Source: UBA1672 sp051967755 (GTDB lineage: Bacteria; Pseudomonadota; Alphaproteobacteria; Micavibrionales; Micavibrionaceae). Taken from it: a stretch of 64,000 bases of DNA. Position 1 is the first letter of the stretch. The number at the start of each line of letters is the position of its first letter. Position numbers and translations under genes: made by a program. The notes below the pieces were generated by a model that made no database searches, had not been told where the DNA came from, and was given only the letters and a program-made list of their open reading frames with translations. Below, in pieces: positions 33,062-42,371 of this stretch. The DNA lies in the NCBI GenBank assembly GCA_051967755.1, contig JBQDYD010000004.1, positions 62,001 through 126,000 on the forward strand. The letters run 5' to 3'.

Positions 33062-35974
33062 ATGGCTACAACTCAAATGGACGAGAGCTTTTTAAGTGGT
33101 GTTAACGCGGAATATATTGCACATCTTTACACGCAGTATTTAAAGAATCCTGCGAATGTTGATCAGAGCTGGAATGATTTTTTCGGTGATCTTAATGACA
33201 ATGAGACGGCGTTTTTGAAAGAGCTTAGCGGCGCTAGCTGGACACCGGATGAGAATGCAAAAGATAAACGTAGCTTCGGAAGCGCGGCGATTGCGCCTGC
33301 TGATGGTTTGCTGGCCGATGCCACAGGCGCGGCGAATGACCGTAAAGCAAAGAAGGGTGCGACAAGCTCGGCTGATGCGGTGCAGGCGGCCAAAGATTCT
33401 ATTCGCGCATTGATGATGATCCGTGCCTATCGTTTTCGCGGGCACTTTTTGGCAAACCTAGATCCGCTTGGCATGAAGCAAATTGGCGATCACCCTGAGC
33501 TGTATCCCGAATATTACGGGTTCACCAGTGCGGATTACGACCGTAAAATTTATATCGATGGCATGATGGGCATGGAATATGCCACATTGCGTGAAATCGT
33601 AGCGGCATTGAAAGAGATTTATGCAGGCACAGTCGGTGTTGAATATATGCACCTGAGTGATCCGGAAGAGCGTAAATGGATTCAGGCGCGTATCGAGGAA
33701 GATCGCAACAAGACCGACTTTACGCCGGAAGGGAAAAAAGCCATTCTTGAGCGCCTGACCGCGGCGGAAGGCTTTGAAAATTACCTTCATAAAAAGCACA
33801 CAGGAACCAAGCGTTTTGGTGTTGATGGTGGTGAAGCCCTTATCCCCGCGATTGAACAAATCATGAAGCGCGGTGGTCAGTTAGGTTTGAAAGAAATCGT
33901 TATTGGTATGGCACACCGTGGTCGTTTGAATGTTCTTGCCAATGTTATGGGTAAGCCGTTCACAACCATGTTTGCGGAATTTCAGGGGCAATCTTCAACA
34001 CCTGATGATGTTCTTGGTTCGGGTGACGTGAAATACCACCTTGGTACATCCAGTGACCGTGATTTTGATGGTAATAACATTCACTTGTCATTGACGGCAA
34101 ACCCGTCTCACCTTGAGTTTGTAAATCCGGTTGTTATCGGTAAGGTGCGCGCAAAGCAGGTACAGCGTGATGATAAAGAAGCAGAGCAAGTTCTACCGCT
34201 TCTTTTGCATGGTGATGCGGCCTTTGCGGGGCAAGGTATTATCGCAGAAACATTCATGATTTCAGAGCTTCCCGGCTATCGCGTTGGTGGTACGGTTCAT
34301 ATTGTTATTAACAACCAGATCGGCTTTACCACGATGCCGAAATTCTCTCGCTCGGGTCCGTATTGTACGGATGTGGCGAAGATGCTGGATGCACCGATAT
34401 TCCACGTGAATGGTGATGATCCTGAATCTGTTGTGCATGTGACGCGCGTTGCGACTGAATTCCGTCAGAAATTTAAGAAAGACGTTGTGGTTGATATCTT
34501 CTGTTATCGTCGTTACGGCCATAACGAAGGCGATGAGCCTGCATTCACGCAGCCGCTTATGTATAAGAAAATCGCCAAGCAGCCGACAACCCGCACAAAA
34601 TATGCGGAGCAATTGGTCGCCGAAGGTTCAATGAGCCAAGAAGACGCGGATAAGGTTTATGATGACTTTAATGCGGTTCTTGACGAAGCCTTTGATGCGG
34701 TTGAAAGCTATAAGCCAAACTCTGCTGATTTCCTTGAAGGGGCTTGGGAAGGTTTGAAGGTTGCCTATGGTGATGATCGCCGCGGTAACACTGCCGTTCC
34801 TGAAAAAGATTTAGGCCGCATTGGTGAGGTTTTAACAACTGTGCCTGAAGGCTTTACTGCAAATAAAAAGCTTCTTCGTGTGATTGATGCGAAAAAGAAA
34901 ATGTTGGATACAGGCGAGAAGTTTGACTGGGCAACGGCAGAAGCGCTTGCGTTTGGTACGCTTCTTGATGACGGATATGCGGTGCGTTTATCCGGTCAGG
35001 ATGTTGGCCGCGGTACGTTCTCTCACCGTCATGCGATTTGGTATGATCAGGAAAATGAGAATAAGCATATCGCGCTTCAACATATCAAAGATAATCAGCC
35101 GAAATTCGAAGCTCATGACAGCCCGCTATCCGAAATGGCCGTTCTTGGGTTTGAATACGGATATTCATTGGCAGATCCGAAAACCCTGACAATCTGGGAA
35201 GCGCAGTTTGGTGACTTTGCCAACGGTGCGCAGGTTATGATTGATCAGTTCATTTCATCGGGTGAATCAAAATGGCTGCGTATGTCAGGTTTGGTCATGC
35301 TATTGCCGCACGGATATGAAGGGCAGGGGCCTGAACACTCCTCCGCACGTTTTGAGCGTTTCCTACAGCTATCAGGTGATGATAACTGGCAGGTTTGTAA
35401 CTGTACAACGCCGGCGAACTACTTCCATGCGCTTCGTCGTCAGATGCATCGTGATTTCCGTAAGCCGCTTGTGCTTATGACACCGAAATCATTGCTTCGT
35501 CATAAATCTGCGGTATCCAGCATTGATATGTTTACAGGTGACAGCACATTCCACCGCGTATTGTGGGATGATGACAAGGATGACTTGGTGAAAGATGATA
35601 AGATCAAGCGCGTCGTTCTGTGTACGGGTAAGGTTTATTATGACCTTCTGCAAGAACGCCGTGACCGCGGAATTGATGATGTTACGATCATCCGTTTGGA
35701 ACAGATCTATCCGTTCCCGACCAATGCATTGGCGGCAGAGATTAAGCCGTTTAAGAATGCCGATGTTGTTTGGTGTCAGGAAGAGCCTGAAAACCAAGGG
35801 GCGTGGACATTTGTTGATCGCCGTATTGAGGAGTCTTTGTCAATTGCCAAGCATAAGGCAGGGCGTCCGAAATATGCAGGTCGTGTGGCATCTGCGTCAC
35901 CGGCGACGGGCTCTAACTCTCGTCACCATGCAGAGCAGGCGGCCTTGGTTGACGACGCATTGACGGTTAAGTAA
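33062..35974 (+). CDS. sucA: 2-oxoglutarate dehydrogenase E1
   Basis: Thiamine-diphosphate E1 component that decarboxylates 2-oxoglutarate. The N-terminal AEYIAHLYTQYLKNPANVDQSW is the E2-contact region. RAYRFRGHFLANLDPLG, GMAHRGRLNVLANVMGKP (TPP site), HGDAAFAGQGI and NNQIGFTT follow. The late GYEGQGPEHSSARFERFLQL and EEPENQGAW blocks are typical of the E1o family. Its 970 residues are normal. The coding end is convergent with the DUF389 gene, 4 bases away. Its partners sucB and lpd are downstream, at 42.4 and 49.7 kb. Confidence 0.97.
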   Translation: MATTQMDESFLSGVNAEYIAHLYTQYLKNPANVDQSWNDFFGDLNDNETAFLKELSGASWTPDENAKDKRSFGSAAIAPADGLLADATGAANDRKAKKGATSSADAVQAAKDSIRALMMIRAYRFRGHFLANLDPLGMKQIGDHPELYPEYYGFTSADYDRKIYIDGMMGMEYATLREIVAALKEIYAGTVGVEYMHLSDPEERKWIQARIEEDRNKTDFTPEGKKAILERLTAAEGFENYLHKKHTGTKRFGVDGGEALIPAIEQIMKRGGQLGLKEIVIGMAHRGRLNVLANVMGKPFTTMFAEFQGQSSTPDDVLGSGDVKYHLGTSSDRDFDGNNIHLSLTANPSHLEFVNPVVIGKVRAKQVQRDDKEAEQVLPLLLHGDAAFAGQGIIAETFMISELPGYRVGGTVHIVINNQIGFTTMPKFSRSGPYCTDVAKMLDAPIFHVNGDDPESVVHVTRVATEFRQKFKKDVVVDIFCYRRYGHNEGDEPAFTQPLMYKKIAKQPTTRTKYAEQLVAEGSMSQEDADKVYDDFNAVLDEAFDAVESYKPNSADFLEGAWEGLKVAYGDDRRGNTAVPEKDLGRIGEVLTTVPEGFTANKKLLRVIDAKKKMLDTGEKFDWATAEALAFGTLLDDGYAVRLSGQDVGRGTFSHRHAIWYDQENENKHIALQHIKDNQPKFEAHDSPLSEMAVLGFEYGYSLADPKTLTIWEAQFGDFANGAQVMIDQFISSGESKWLRMSGLVMLLPHGYEGQGPEHSSARFERFLQLSGDDNWQVCNCTTPANYFHALRRQMHRDFRKPLVLMTPKSLLRHKSAVSSIDMFTGDSTFHRVLWDDDKDDLVKDDKIKRVVLCTGKVYYDLLQERRDRGIDDVTIIRLEQIYPFPTNALAAEIKPFKNADVVWCQEEPENQGAWTFVDRRIEESLSIAKHKAGRPKYAGRVASASPATGSNSRHHAEQAALVDDALTVK

Positions 35975-35977
35975 CCC

Positions 35978-36982
35978 TCATCGATATTGCCAAAGATAGA
36001 TTAAAATCATCAGGATAAGGAGCAGTACCCCCCATAGTATTGCACTTATCTTGAGTGATTGTTCTGACTTTTTGCGCTGGTACCATGTGCGCGGCTTTAT
36101 CCCTTTCAGCATAAAGACAATCTTGGTTGAGATATTGATGCTAATCACATTAATCGCAAGAAGGAGCATCGCTCCATAGGCATGCTCAAACGCGCCTGCG
36201 CCAAGTGAGAGCCCTAAGACAACGGCGGGCGGCATAAGGGCAACCGCCACCATCACCCCGACCATCGCGCTGGATATCCCCGCGGTAAGGGAGAGTGCCG
36301 CGGCCGCACCGGAAGCCATGGCAAGGGCGATCCCGCCATAGCCGGCCGTAGTGCGGGAGAGATATTCCTGACTGTCTGAAAAATTATCATAGGGCACAAA
36401 AAGCGCGAAAATAATGCTGATGATGAGGGTCAGGCCAACCCCGACGGCGTTTGCATGTAATGCTTTTAAAATCAAATTACGATCACCCAAGGTAACCCCC
36501 AGGCTGAGCGCTAAGTTCGGGCCTAAGAGGGGAGCGATCACCATCGCACCGATAATAACTGCAATATTATTTGTGATCAGGCCAATAGCTGCAACAACCG
36601 TGGACAGCGCCACAAGGATCATGAAGTCGATATTGGTTTCCGCGCCTTTCATGATTTGATCATAGAGCGCTTCCCGCGTCATCGTGCCATATGTTTTCTT
36701 GGCCTTTGGCGTTTCTTCTTCCTCTTTTTCCTCAGGCCGTGGAATGGTGGTTTCGACGGGGCTGATAATCATGCGCCAGCTCTCTTCCTGCGCGCATTTT
36801 TGTTGTAACTTATCGACCAGATCCTGCATTTCATCAGAGGCGGCGAGGATATTTACCTCTCTGGGCTGGCCTTTTAATTTCGGGCTCATCCAATATTGAA
36901 TGATATTTTCATTATCTTGAATTGAAGACAGGATTTTATCATCCTTATCTTCGATCAGCAGGGTAAGGCGTCGTGTAGGCAT
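35978..36982 (-). CDS. DUF389 (TIGR00341-type) membrane protein
   Basis: Integral membrane protein of unknown function with six or more helices. The first hydrophobic segment follows a cytoplasmic N-terminal domain. Marks include NIDFMILVALSTVVAAIGLITNNIAVIIGAMVIAPLLGPNLALSLG and SLTAGISSAMVGVMVAVALMPPAVVLGLSLGAGAFEHA, characteristic of DUF389. The frame is open to 37057, but the Met at 36982 with GGGAA upstream is the better start, giving about 334 residues. Its transport or sensing role is unknown. Confidence 0.82.
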   Translation of the reverse strand: MPTRRLTLLIEDKDDKILSSIQDNENIIQYWMSPKLKGQPREVNILAASDEMQDLVDKLQQKCAQEESWRMIISPVETTIPRPEEKEEEETPKAKKTYGTMTREALYDQIMKGAETNIDFMILVALSTVVAAIGLITNNIAVIIGAMVIAPLLGPNLALSLGVTLGDRNLILKALHANAVGVGLTLIISIIFALFVPYDNFSDSQEYLSRTTAGYGGIALAMASGAAAALSLTAGISSAMVGVMVAVALMPPAVVLGLSLGAGAFEHAYGAMLLLAINVISINISTKIVFMLKGIKPRTWYQRKKSEQSLKISAILWGVLLLILMILIYLWQYR

Positions 36983-37043
36983 TCTGTTTCCCGTATTTTT
37001 TATGATTCTAAGTGGCTTATGACAGGCACGGTATAATGTAGCA

Positions 37044-37081
37044 TAAAAAAAAGGCACTTCCCCCCACAGAAAGTGCCTTTT
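37044..37081 (-). terminator. Rho-independent terminator of the 37099 gene
   Basis: A perfect 10-bp stem (AAAGGCACTT at 37050-37059, AAGTGCCTTT at 37071-37080) with an 11-base C-rich loop. On the minus strand it is followed by a run of T (37044-37051), so it ends the gene that stops at 37099. A shorter T run on the other side could make it partly bidirectional. Confidence 0.82.
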
Positions 37082-37098
37082 AAGTTGCCTTGTCCACT

Positions 37099-37515
37099 TT
37101 ACGCAATATTCATATGAGACTCTTTCAATTCCGGACTTAGGGCAAACATCTCTTCTTCGATGGCTCTGTGCATCATATCGGCGGCAGTGTCGGCCAGCCA
37201 GTCCGGTATGTGCGGCGTTCCTGTGAAGTTGTTCTTCAAGGCTTTGGCGCGTTTGTGTAATGCTCTTTCGCCGGCCTCGGGGTGTCTTTTAAATTTAGTA
37301 GGGGAGCGCTTAATCGGCTCAACCGCCCACTGGCACAAAATGTAATATAAATCATCATGGCGCGCCTGCTGTAAAAACGCATTGATGTTAAAATTGATGA
37401 TACTCATCCCTCTAACGTCATGCTTTGCGTTGATCATTGCATTTGCACGCATCTGATCGAACGGAGTTTTAATGCCTGTGCCCGAAAAATCACGGGTATA
37501 TAATGCCATATTCAT
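37099..37515 (-). CDS. Hypothetical protein, paralogue of 38340-38750
   Basis: A 138-residue soluble protein. The N-terminus YTRDFSGTGIKTPFDQMRANAMINAKHDVRGMSIINFNINAFL matches NRDFTGTSINSPMDKMRAMSIINAKDDPSGLSLINFNITTFL of the gene at 38340-38750, so they are paralogues. A W-rich VEPIKRSP segment also matches. No family recognised. It is one of two copies that flank the membrane protein gene at 37753. A strong terminator follows. The Met at 37515 is used; the Met at 37509 is possible. Confidence 0.72.
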   Translation of the reverse strand: MNMALYTRDFSGTGIKTPFDQMRANAMINAKHDVRGMSIINFNINAFLQQARHDDLYYILCQWAVEPIKRSPTKFKRHPEAGERALHKRAKALKNNFTGTPHIPDWLADTAADMMHRAIEEEMFALSPELKESHMNIA

Positions 37516-37752
37516 GTTGGTCTCTTTTTGTGCTTGTAAGTTTTGTGTTAGAAAAAACGCAGTGAAGAGTAATTGAGATAAGTCTGGAACGACTTTATGG
37601 TGCCCATTAAACGCGTTAAGGTTAAAAAAAAGGTTAACAACATAAAAATTAACTAAAATTTGTCGAAAATTTTATCTATCCATGGTGATTGTTGGCTGTG
37701 TTTTTCTTCTGTATGTGTTGGTGGTAAAGGGAAATAAGCGAGGTTTGTTGAT

Positions 37753-38328
37753 ATGATGAAAATGTTAAAAATTCAAACACATAAAGAGCAATTTATTAAA
37801 TTCTGCCTTTTGCTTGGTGTGTTGGCCTTATATTTTATTTATTTAAGTTGGGAATATGATCTGGCCACAGGGGGGATTGTTTCTGCGTTGACGTGGAGCT
37901 TTTTTGTGTTGTGTACGCCTGTCGCGGATGCGGGGTTCCTGATTGATTTTCCGGTACGCCTTATCATCGGGTTGCGCATGTTTGTCAGTGAACTGATTGT
38001 ATGGGCATTGGCCATTGCGGTGAATGTTATTGCCCTTATGATGTCACCGGCATCATATGAGGTCACGTTTATCACGTCGCTTTTGCACCAGATATTGATA
38101 ACGCCGTGGCCATATTGGGGCATCATAGCGCTTTGTGCGCTCGGTACGTTTCTTTCGGTACGTTTTGGTGATGAAATGCTTGATGTGATGGCGCATAAGG
38201 ATCGGGAATATTATCACTCTCATGGGTTTAAGCATAAGGTGATTGCCGTTGTGGCGCTCTTCGGTCTTATTTTCCTTGCCTATTATTTCTTGCTTGAGAG
38301 TTTAGGCATTCATATTCCTACAGAATAA
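37753..38328 (+). CDS. Polytopic membrane protein
   Basis: A 191-residue protein with about five hydrophobic helices (near 18-36, 42-60, 66-96, 118-138 and 160-182). Conserved-looking points are the short EYDLATGGIV loop, a TPVADAGFLIDFP segment and GDEMLDVMAHKDREYYHSHG near 140-160. That last stretch is charged and His-rich and could face the cytoplasm. I do not recognise the family. It lies alone on the plus strand between two paralogues on the minus strand. An AT-rich region of 237 bases precedes it. Confidence 0.7.
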   Translation: MMKMLKIQTHKEQFIKFCLLLGVLALYFIYLSWEYDLATGGIVSALTWSFFVLCTPVADAGFLIDFPVRLIIGLRMFVSELIVWALAIAVNVIALMMSPASYEVTFITSLLHQILITPWPYWGIIALCALGTFLSVRFGDEMLDVMAHKDREYYHSHGFKHKVIAVVALFGLIFLAYYFLLESLGIHIPTE

Positions 38329-38339
38329 AGCGCTGTTGA

Positions 38340-38750
38340 TTACGCAATCTCAGAGGTGTGCTCGTTACGGCATAGATAGGTGATTTCTTTTTCAACCATC
38401 CCCTGAATAGCCTGCGAAGCCTCATGAACAAATGCGGCATCAATGTCTTCACGTTCTGACAGGCGCGTGAGTAAGCTGTTACTTCTGTTAAGAAGGGCTT
38501 CTTTTCCTGCCTGAGGAAAGCGAATGAATTTACCGGGGGATCGTCTCACAGGTTCTGTCGCCCATAGACCCAATATATAGTAAGCATCGCTTAGGCGTGA
38601 TTTCCCCAGAAATGTTGTGATGTTAAAATTGATAAGGCTTAACCCTGATGGATCATCTTTGGCATTGATGATCGACATAGCCCTCATTTTATCCATAGGT
38701 GAATTGATTGATGTGCCCGTGAAGTCACGGTTCACTGAATCCATGTCCAT
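38340..38750 (-). CDS. Hypothetical protein, paralogue of 37099-37515
   Basis: A 136-residue soluble protein and a clear paralogue of the gene at 37099-37515. The frame is open to 38789, but the Met at 38750 has AGGGGTAA about 8 bases upstream and aligns with its paralogue's start. Its VRRSPGKFIRFPQAGKEALLNR part matches IKRSPTKFKRHPEAGERALHKR. The C-termini diverge. Function is unknown. It converges with the membrane protein gene, 12 bases from its stop. Confidence 0.72.
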   Translation of the reverse strand: MDMDSVNRDFTGTSINSPMDKMRAMSIINAKDDPSGLSLINFNITTFLGKSRLSDAYYILGLWATEPVRRSPGKFIRFPQAGKEALLNRSNSLLTRLSEREDIDAAFVHEASQAIQGMVEKEITYLCRNEHTSEIA

Positions 38751-38979
38751 GGTTATTACCCCTGTTTTTTTTATGTGCGAGCAGAGCATAGTGAATTGTG
38801 GCGAAAATGTGAAGAAAATAATTTATTTTCATTTTCGGATCATTTTTTAAAGCGAAAATGCGCATCACTAAACCATTGGCAGAAGGGCATTATGTGAAAA
38901 AAGTTTCTATAGTTGAAGTATGTGAAGCGATGCTCATCATATCTTGACTAAGCGGTGATACTCTGCGAAGAGTTTGCGT

Positions 38980-39630
38980 ATGATTGAGCGCCCGAAATTT
39001 GATTTATCCGTTTACGTTATTATCGATCCTGCGACTTGTAATAATCGGCAAGTGGAGGAGGTTGCACGTCAGGCGCGCGCAGGCGGTGCGACGATGATAC
39101 AGCTGCGCAATAAATCTGACGATCTGAGCGTTGTTGAGCAACAAGCCGGAGCCGTGCAGCACGCTTTGGATGGCTCTGACATTCCCTTTATTCTAAATGA
39201 TCATGTCGAATTGGCCGCAAAAATAAACGCCGATGGCGTGCATATCGGGCAGGAGGATATGAGCGCAAACGAAGCCAGAGCGATAATCGGGGCGGATAAG
39301 ATTCTTGGCCTGACGGCGTTTACGGACGAACACTACGCCGTGATTGATAGCGATGTCGTTGATTATGTCGGGACGGGGCCGTTTTACCCGACCCTGACCA
39401 AGCCTGATAAGGCGGTTTTAGGCGCAGAGAAGTTCAAAGAGTTAATACCTAAATCGCCTGTGCCTGTTGTTGGCATCGGCGGAATTACGCCGCAAAACGC
39501 GCATGCCGTGATTACCGCGGGGGCGGATGGTGTGGCAATGATGCGCGCGGTGACCGCGGCCGAAGATATAACGCAGGCAACGCGTGATTTCGTGCGCGCA
39601 GTAGAAAGGGCAAGGCATGGCAATTCCTAA
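38980..39630 (+). CDS. thiE: Thiamine-phosphate synthase
   Basis: Joins HMP-pyrophosphate and thiazole phosphate to thiamine phosphate. The TIM-barrel marks are GATMIQLRNKSDD (about 35-47), FILNDHVELAAKINADGVHIGQEDM, a GTGPFYPTLTK phosphate loop and VVGIGGITPQNA with DGVAMMRAVTAA. Length is 216 from the ATG at 38980; a TTG at 38974 is in frame but unlikely. Its end overlaps thiD by 14 bases. No TPP riboswitch is visible upstream. Confidence 0.93.
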   Translation: MIERPKFDLSVYVIIDPATCNNRQVEEVARQARAGGATMIQLRNKSDDLSVVEQQAGAVQHALDGSDIPFILNDHVELAAKINADGVHIGQEDMSANEARAIIGADKILGLTAFTDEHYAVIDSDVVDYVGTGPFYPTLTKPDKAVLGAEKFKELIPKSPVPVVGIGGITPQNAHAVITAGADGVAMMRAVTAAEDITQATRDFVRAVERARHGNS

Positions 39631-40396
39631 TGTGCTTAGTATTGCAGGCTCTGACCCCTCAGGCGGGGCGGGTATTCAAGCTGATTTAAAAACGTTCAGT
39701 GCGCTGAATTGTTACGGCATGGCGGCGATTACGGCACTCACGGCGCAAAATACCAGCGGTGTGAGTGGTTTTATCGCTGTGCCGCCTCAATTTATCACAG
39801 ATCAAATCAATATGGTGTTTGAGGATATCGACGTCGATGCAGTGAAAATCGGCATGTTGGCCAATGCAGATATTATAGAGGCCGTGGCGCAATCCCTGAA
39901 TAAAAACGAAGCCAAGAACATCGTACTCGACCCTGTTATGGTCGCAACCAGCGGCGATAGCTTGATTGATGCGGATGCGGTTGATGCGATGAAAAAGCAT
40001 CTCATCCCGATTTGTGATGTGTTAACGCCTAACATCCCCGAGGCGGAGAAGCTCTCTCGCAAGGCAGTGCTTGATATGGAGAATGCGGCGCAGGGGTTAT
40101 TATCACTGGGCGCGAAGGCCGTTTATTTAAAAGGCGGGCACCTAAAGGGTGATGTCGCGCGTGACGTGTTGGCCGATGCGGCGGGCGTGTCTGTGTTAGA
40201 AGCACCGCGCATCGATACGGAAAACACGCATGGCACGGGATGCACGTTATCCTCTGCGATTGCGGCGGGGCTGGCGCAGGGGAAGGGCCTGACGGAGGCG
40301 TGTGATCAGGCAAAAGCCTATTTGACGCGCGCTATTAAATATGCGGATGAATTAAATGTCGGGCGCGGTCATGGCCCCGTACATCATGGGTGTTAA
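39617..40396 (+). CDS. thiD: Hydroxymethylpyrimidine (phosphate) kinase
   Basis: Ribokinase-fold kinase making HMP-pyrophosphate. MAIPNVLSIAGSDPSGGAGIQADLKTFSALNCYGMAAITA is the classical N-terminus and VLDPVMVATSGDSL and NTHGTGCTLSSAIAAGLAQG are the later signatures, with the catalytic Cys/Asp region at HGTGC. Its 259 residues are normal. It overlaps thiE by 14 bases and is followed closely by a transporter gene and thiL. Confidence 0.95.
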   Translation: MAIPNVLSIAGSDPSGGAGIQADLKTFSALNCYGMAAITALTAQNTSGVSGFIAVPPQFITDQINMVFEDIDVDAVKIGMLANADIIEAVAQSLNKNEAKNIVLDPVMVATSGDSLIDADAVDAMKKHLIPICDVLTPNIPEAEKLSRKAVLDMENAAQGLLSLGAKAVYLKGGHLKGDVARDVLADAAGVSVLEAPRIDTENTHGTGCTLSSAIAAGLAQGKGLTEACDQAKAYLTRAIKYADELNVGRGHGPVHHGC

Positions 40397-40401
40397 GGTG
40401 C

Positions 40402-41313
40402 ATGATAAAGTCTTTTGTAGAAAATAATTTTAATCTGGTTTTGTGTTTAAGTGTAGTTGTCGGCTTGCTGGTTCCTGCTTTGGCATCGCTTCCGGAAGAA
40501 ACTGCAATTATTCTTATTTCAATAGCGATATTTTTTTCGTGCTCTCGCGTGACGGTAGATGAATTGCGTCATATCAGCCTTAAATCTGCGCTGACATTTT
40601 ATGTTATACGCTTTATTCTGTTACCGATCCCGATCTATTATGCGGCGGTGCTTCTTATCCCTGAATATGCGATGGGGGTTTTGTTGCTTGCTTTGGCACC
40701 ATCTGCCGCGTCTGCGACTGCTTTTGCTATGGTTATACGTGCTAACCCTTCTTTATGCTTATCAGCGACGGTCGTTACGAACGCATTAACACCTATTTCC
40801 ATTCCTTTAATACTGTTTTTTCTGGGGCTTGCAGGGGATGTTGAAATCGATGCGCTGGATCTGTTTGTGACATTAAGCTTGGCGATTTTTTTGCCATCTT
40901 TATCCTATTTCTTGATCTTTAGGCGATCTGAACCTGTAAAGTTTTACATGCGTGATAATGCAAAATTTTACGCGACCTTGAGTGTCGGCATGATGATGGC
41001 TGTGGTTACGTCTATGCAGCGTGATTATTTTCTTAATCAGACAATGGATGTGTTGATATTAGCGGCAATCGGTACCATTTTATATGCGGTGTTCTTAGCG
41101 GTGGCCTGGCTGTTTTCATTGCGCATGAGCTTTTTTGATCGTAAAACATATATGGTCTGTTCCGGGTTAAATAATAACGGTTTAGTTGCAGGCTTAGCTT
41201 TTCTGTATTTTTCACCGGCCACCATTTTATTCATTGTCACAACAGAAATACCGTGGACAATGGTTGCGATTGTTATGAAATATTACGCGGATAGGAACTA
41301 TGAACGAGTTTGA
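40402..41313 (+). CDS. BASS-family transporter in the thiamine operon
   Basis: A membrane protein of about 303 residues with nine or ten helices and the pattern of bile-acid:sodium symporter (BASS) relatives: LLALAPSAASATAFAMVIRANPSLCLSATVVTNALTPISIPL and the late VCSGLNNNGLVAGLAFLYFSPATI. BASS members move organic anions, for example bile acids, pyruvate or ketopantoate. Here the gene sits between thiD and thiL and overlaps thiL by 14 bases, so thiamine, HMP or a thiazole precursor is a plausible substrate. That is inference from position. The start is ATG 40402 with AAGG close upstream; a GTG at 40390 would overlap thiD. Confidence 0.78.
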   Translation: MIKSFVENNFNLVLCLSVVVGLLVPALASLPEETAIILISIAIFFSCSRVTVDELRHISLKSALTFYVIRFILLPIPIYYAAVLLIPEYAMGVLLLALAPSAASATAFAMVIRANPSLCLSATVVTNALTPISIPLILFFLGLAGDVEIDALDLFVTLSLAIFLPSLSYFLIFRRSEPVKFYMRDNAKFYATLSVGMMMAVVTSMQRDYFLNQTMDVLILAAIGTILYAVFLAVAWLFSLRMSFFDRKTYMVCSGLNNNGLVAGLAFLYFSPATILFIVTTEIPWTMVAIVMKYYADRNYERV

Positions 41314-42268
41314 TATGATAGAGCGCTACTTTGCGCCGTTAACCATGGGCAATGAAGGCACCGCAGGGTTGAAAGATGATGCCGCCGTCGTTGAAGTGCC
41401 GGAGGGTCAGGAACTGGTCATCACCAGTGATACCTTAAATGAAGGGGTACATTTTTTAGACGGGGAAGCGCCTGAACATATCGCGCGCAAAGCCTTACGC
41501 GTAAACCTGTCGGATTTGGCGGCAATGGGCGCCGCGCCGCTTTGTTATCAACTGAATATAGCATTCCCCGAGCGCCCGTCTGAGGCTTGGTTAGCGGCCT
41601 TTAGTAATGCCTTGAAAGAGGATAACGAAAAATACAACATCTATTGTTCGGGCGGTGATACGACAAGCATAAAAGGCGGGCGCCTGTCTGTGTCTGTCAC
41701 GGCCATGGGCACTGTGCCAAAGGGCAAAGCCATCAGGCGCACAGGCGCGCAGGCGGGGGATGTTATCGTTTTAACAGGCGCGGTTGGCGATGCCGTTCTT
41801 GGCCTGAATGTCCTACAACGCGGCCTTGACCGCAGTCAGTATCAGGGCGCAATTGAAAGTTACCGCATCCCGCAGCCTCGATTGGAACTGACGGAATTGA
41901 TGCATGAATGCGTGAACGCAGCTGCCGATATATCAGACGGGTTGATTGCCGATTGCGTGCATATCGCCAGAGCATCAGGGATAGGCGCCGCGATTAACCT
42001 TGATCATCTGGAGTTTTCCGATGAGGTAAAGGCCGCATTAAATAGTAACCAAATCACTGATGATGAAGTATGCAGCGCGGGCGATGATTATGAGCTGATT
42101 CTGGCCGTTTCACCGACTCGGCTAACACGTGCCTTGGCCGAATTATCGAAATTAAAGCTAAAACCGCTGGTTATCGGCGAATTTAAAGATTCTGCTTTAG
42201 GCATAACAATCAAAAAAGACGGGCAAAGTGCCGATCACATGATCCAGCGTGGCTGGAGACATTTTTAG
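41300..42268 (+). CDS. thiL: Thiamine-monophosphate kinase
   Basis: ATP-dependent kinase of the PurM-like fold, giving thiamine diphosphate. GLKDDAAVVEVPEGQELVITSDTLNEGVHF matches the metal-binding N-terminus and RVNLSDLAAMGAAP follows. The later LTGAVGDAVLGLN and DISDGLIADCVHIARASG are family blocks. Its 322 residues are normal. Its product is the cofactor of SucA, encoded 5 kb upstream. It overlaps the BASS gene by 14 bases and ends the thi group. Confidence 0.95.
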   Translation: MNEFDMIERYFAPLTMGNEGTAGLKDDAAVVEVPEGQELVITSDTLNEGVHFLDGEAPEHIARKALRVNLSDLAAMGAAPLCYQLNIAFPERPSEAWLAAFSNALKEDNEKYNIYCSGGDTTSIKGGRLSVSVTAMGTVPKGKAIRRTGAQAGDVIVLTGAVGDAVLGLNVLQRGLDRSQYQGAIESYRIPQPRLELTELMHECVNAAADISDGLIADCVHIARASGIGAAINLDHLEFSDEVKAALNSNQITDDEVCSAGDDYELILAVSPTRLTRALAELSKLKLKPLVIGEFKDSALGITIKKDGQSADHMIQRGWRHF

Positions 42269-42371
42269 TACAAACTTGACGATTTCCTGCCTTATACCCC
42301 TTGTTTTTCAAGCATGTTATGTGCATATATGTAGGCGTGAAAGTTATCTATAAAACAAGAAAGACGAGAAT

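Noticed and set aside
38751..38979. TPP riboswitch before thiE
   Set aside because: The conserved thi-box blocks (CUGAGA and the long pyrophosphate-sensor helix) are not present in this spacer. A 29-codon frame there has no good start context either.
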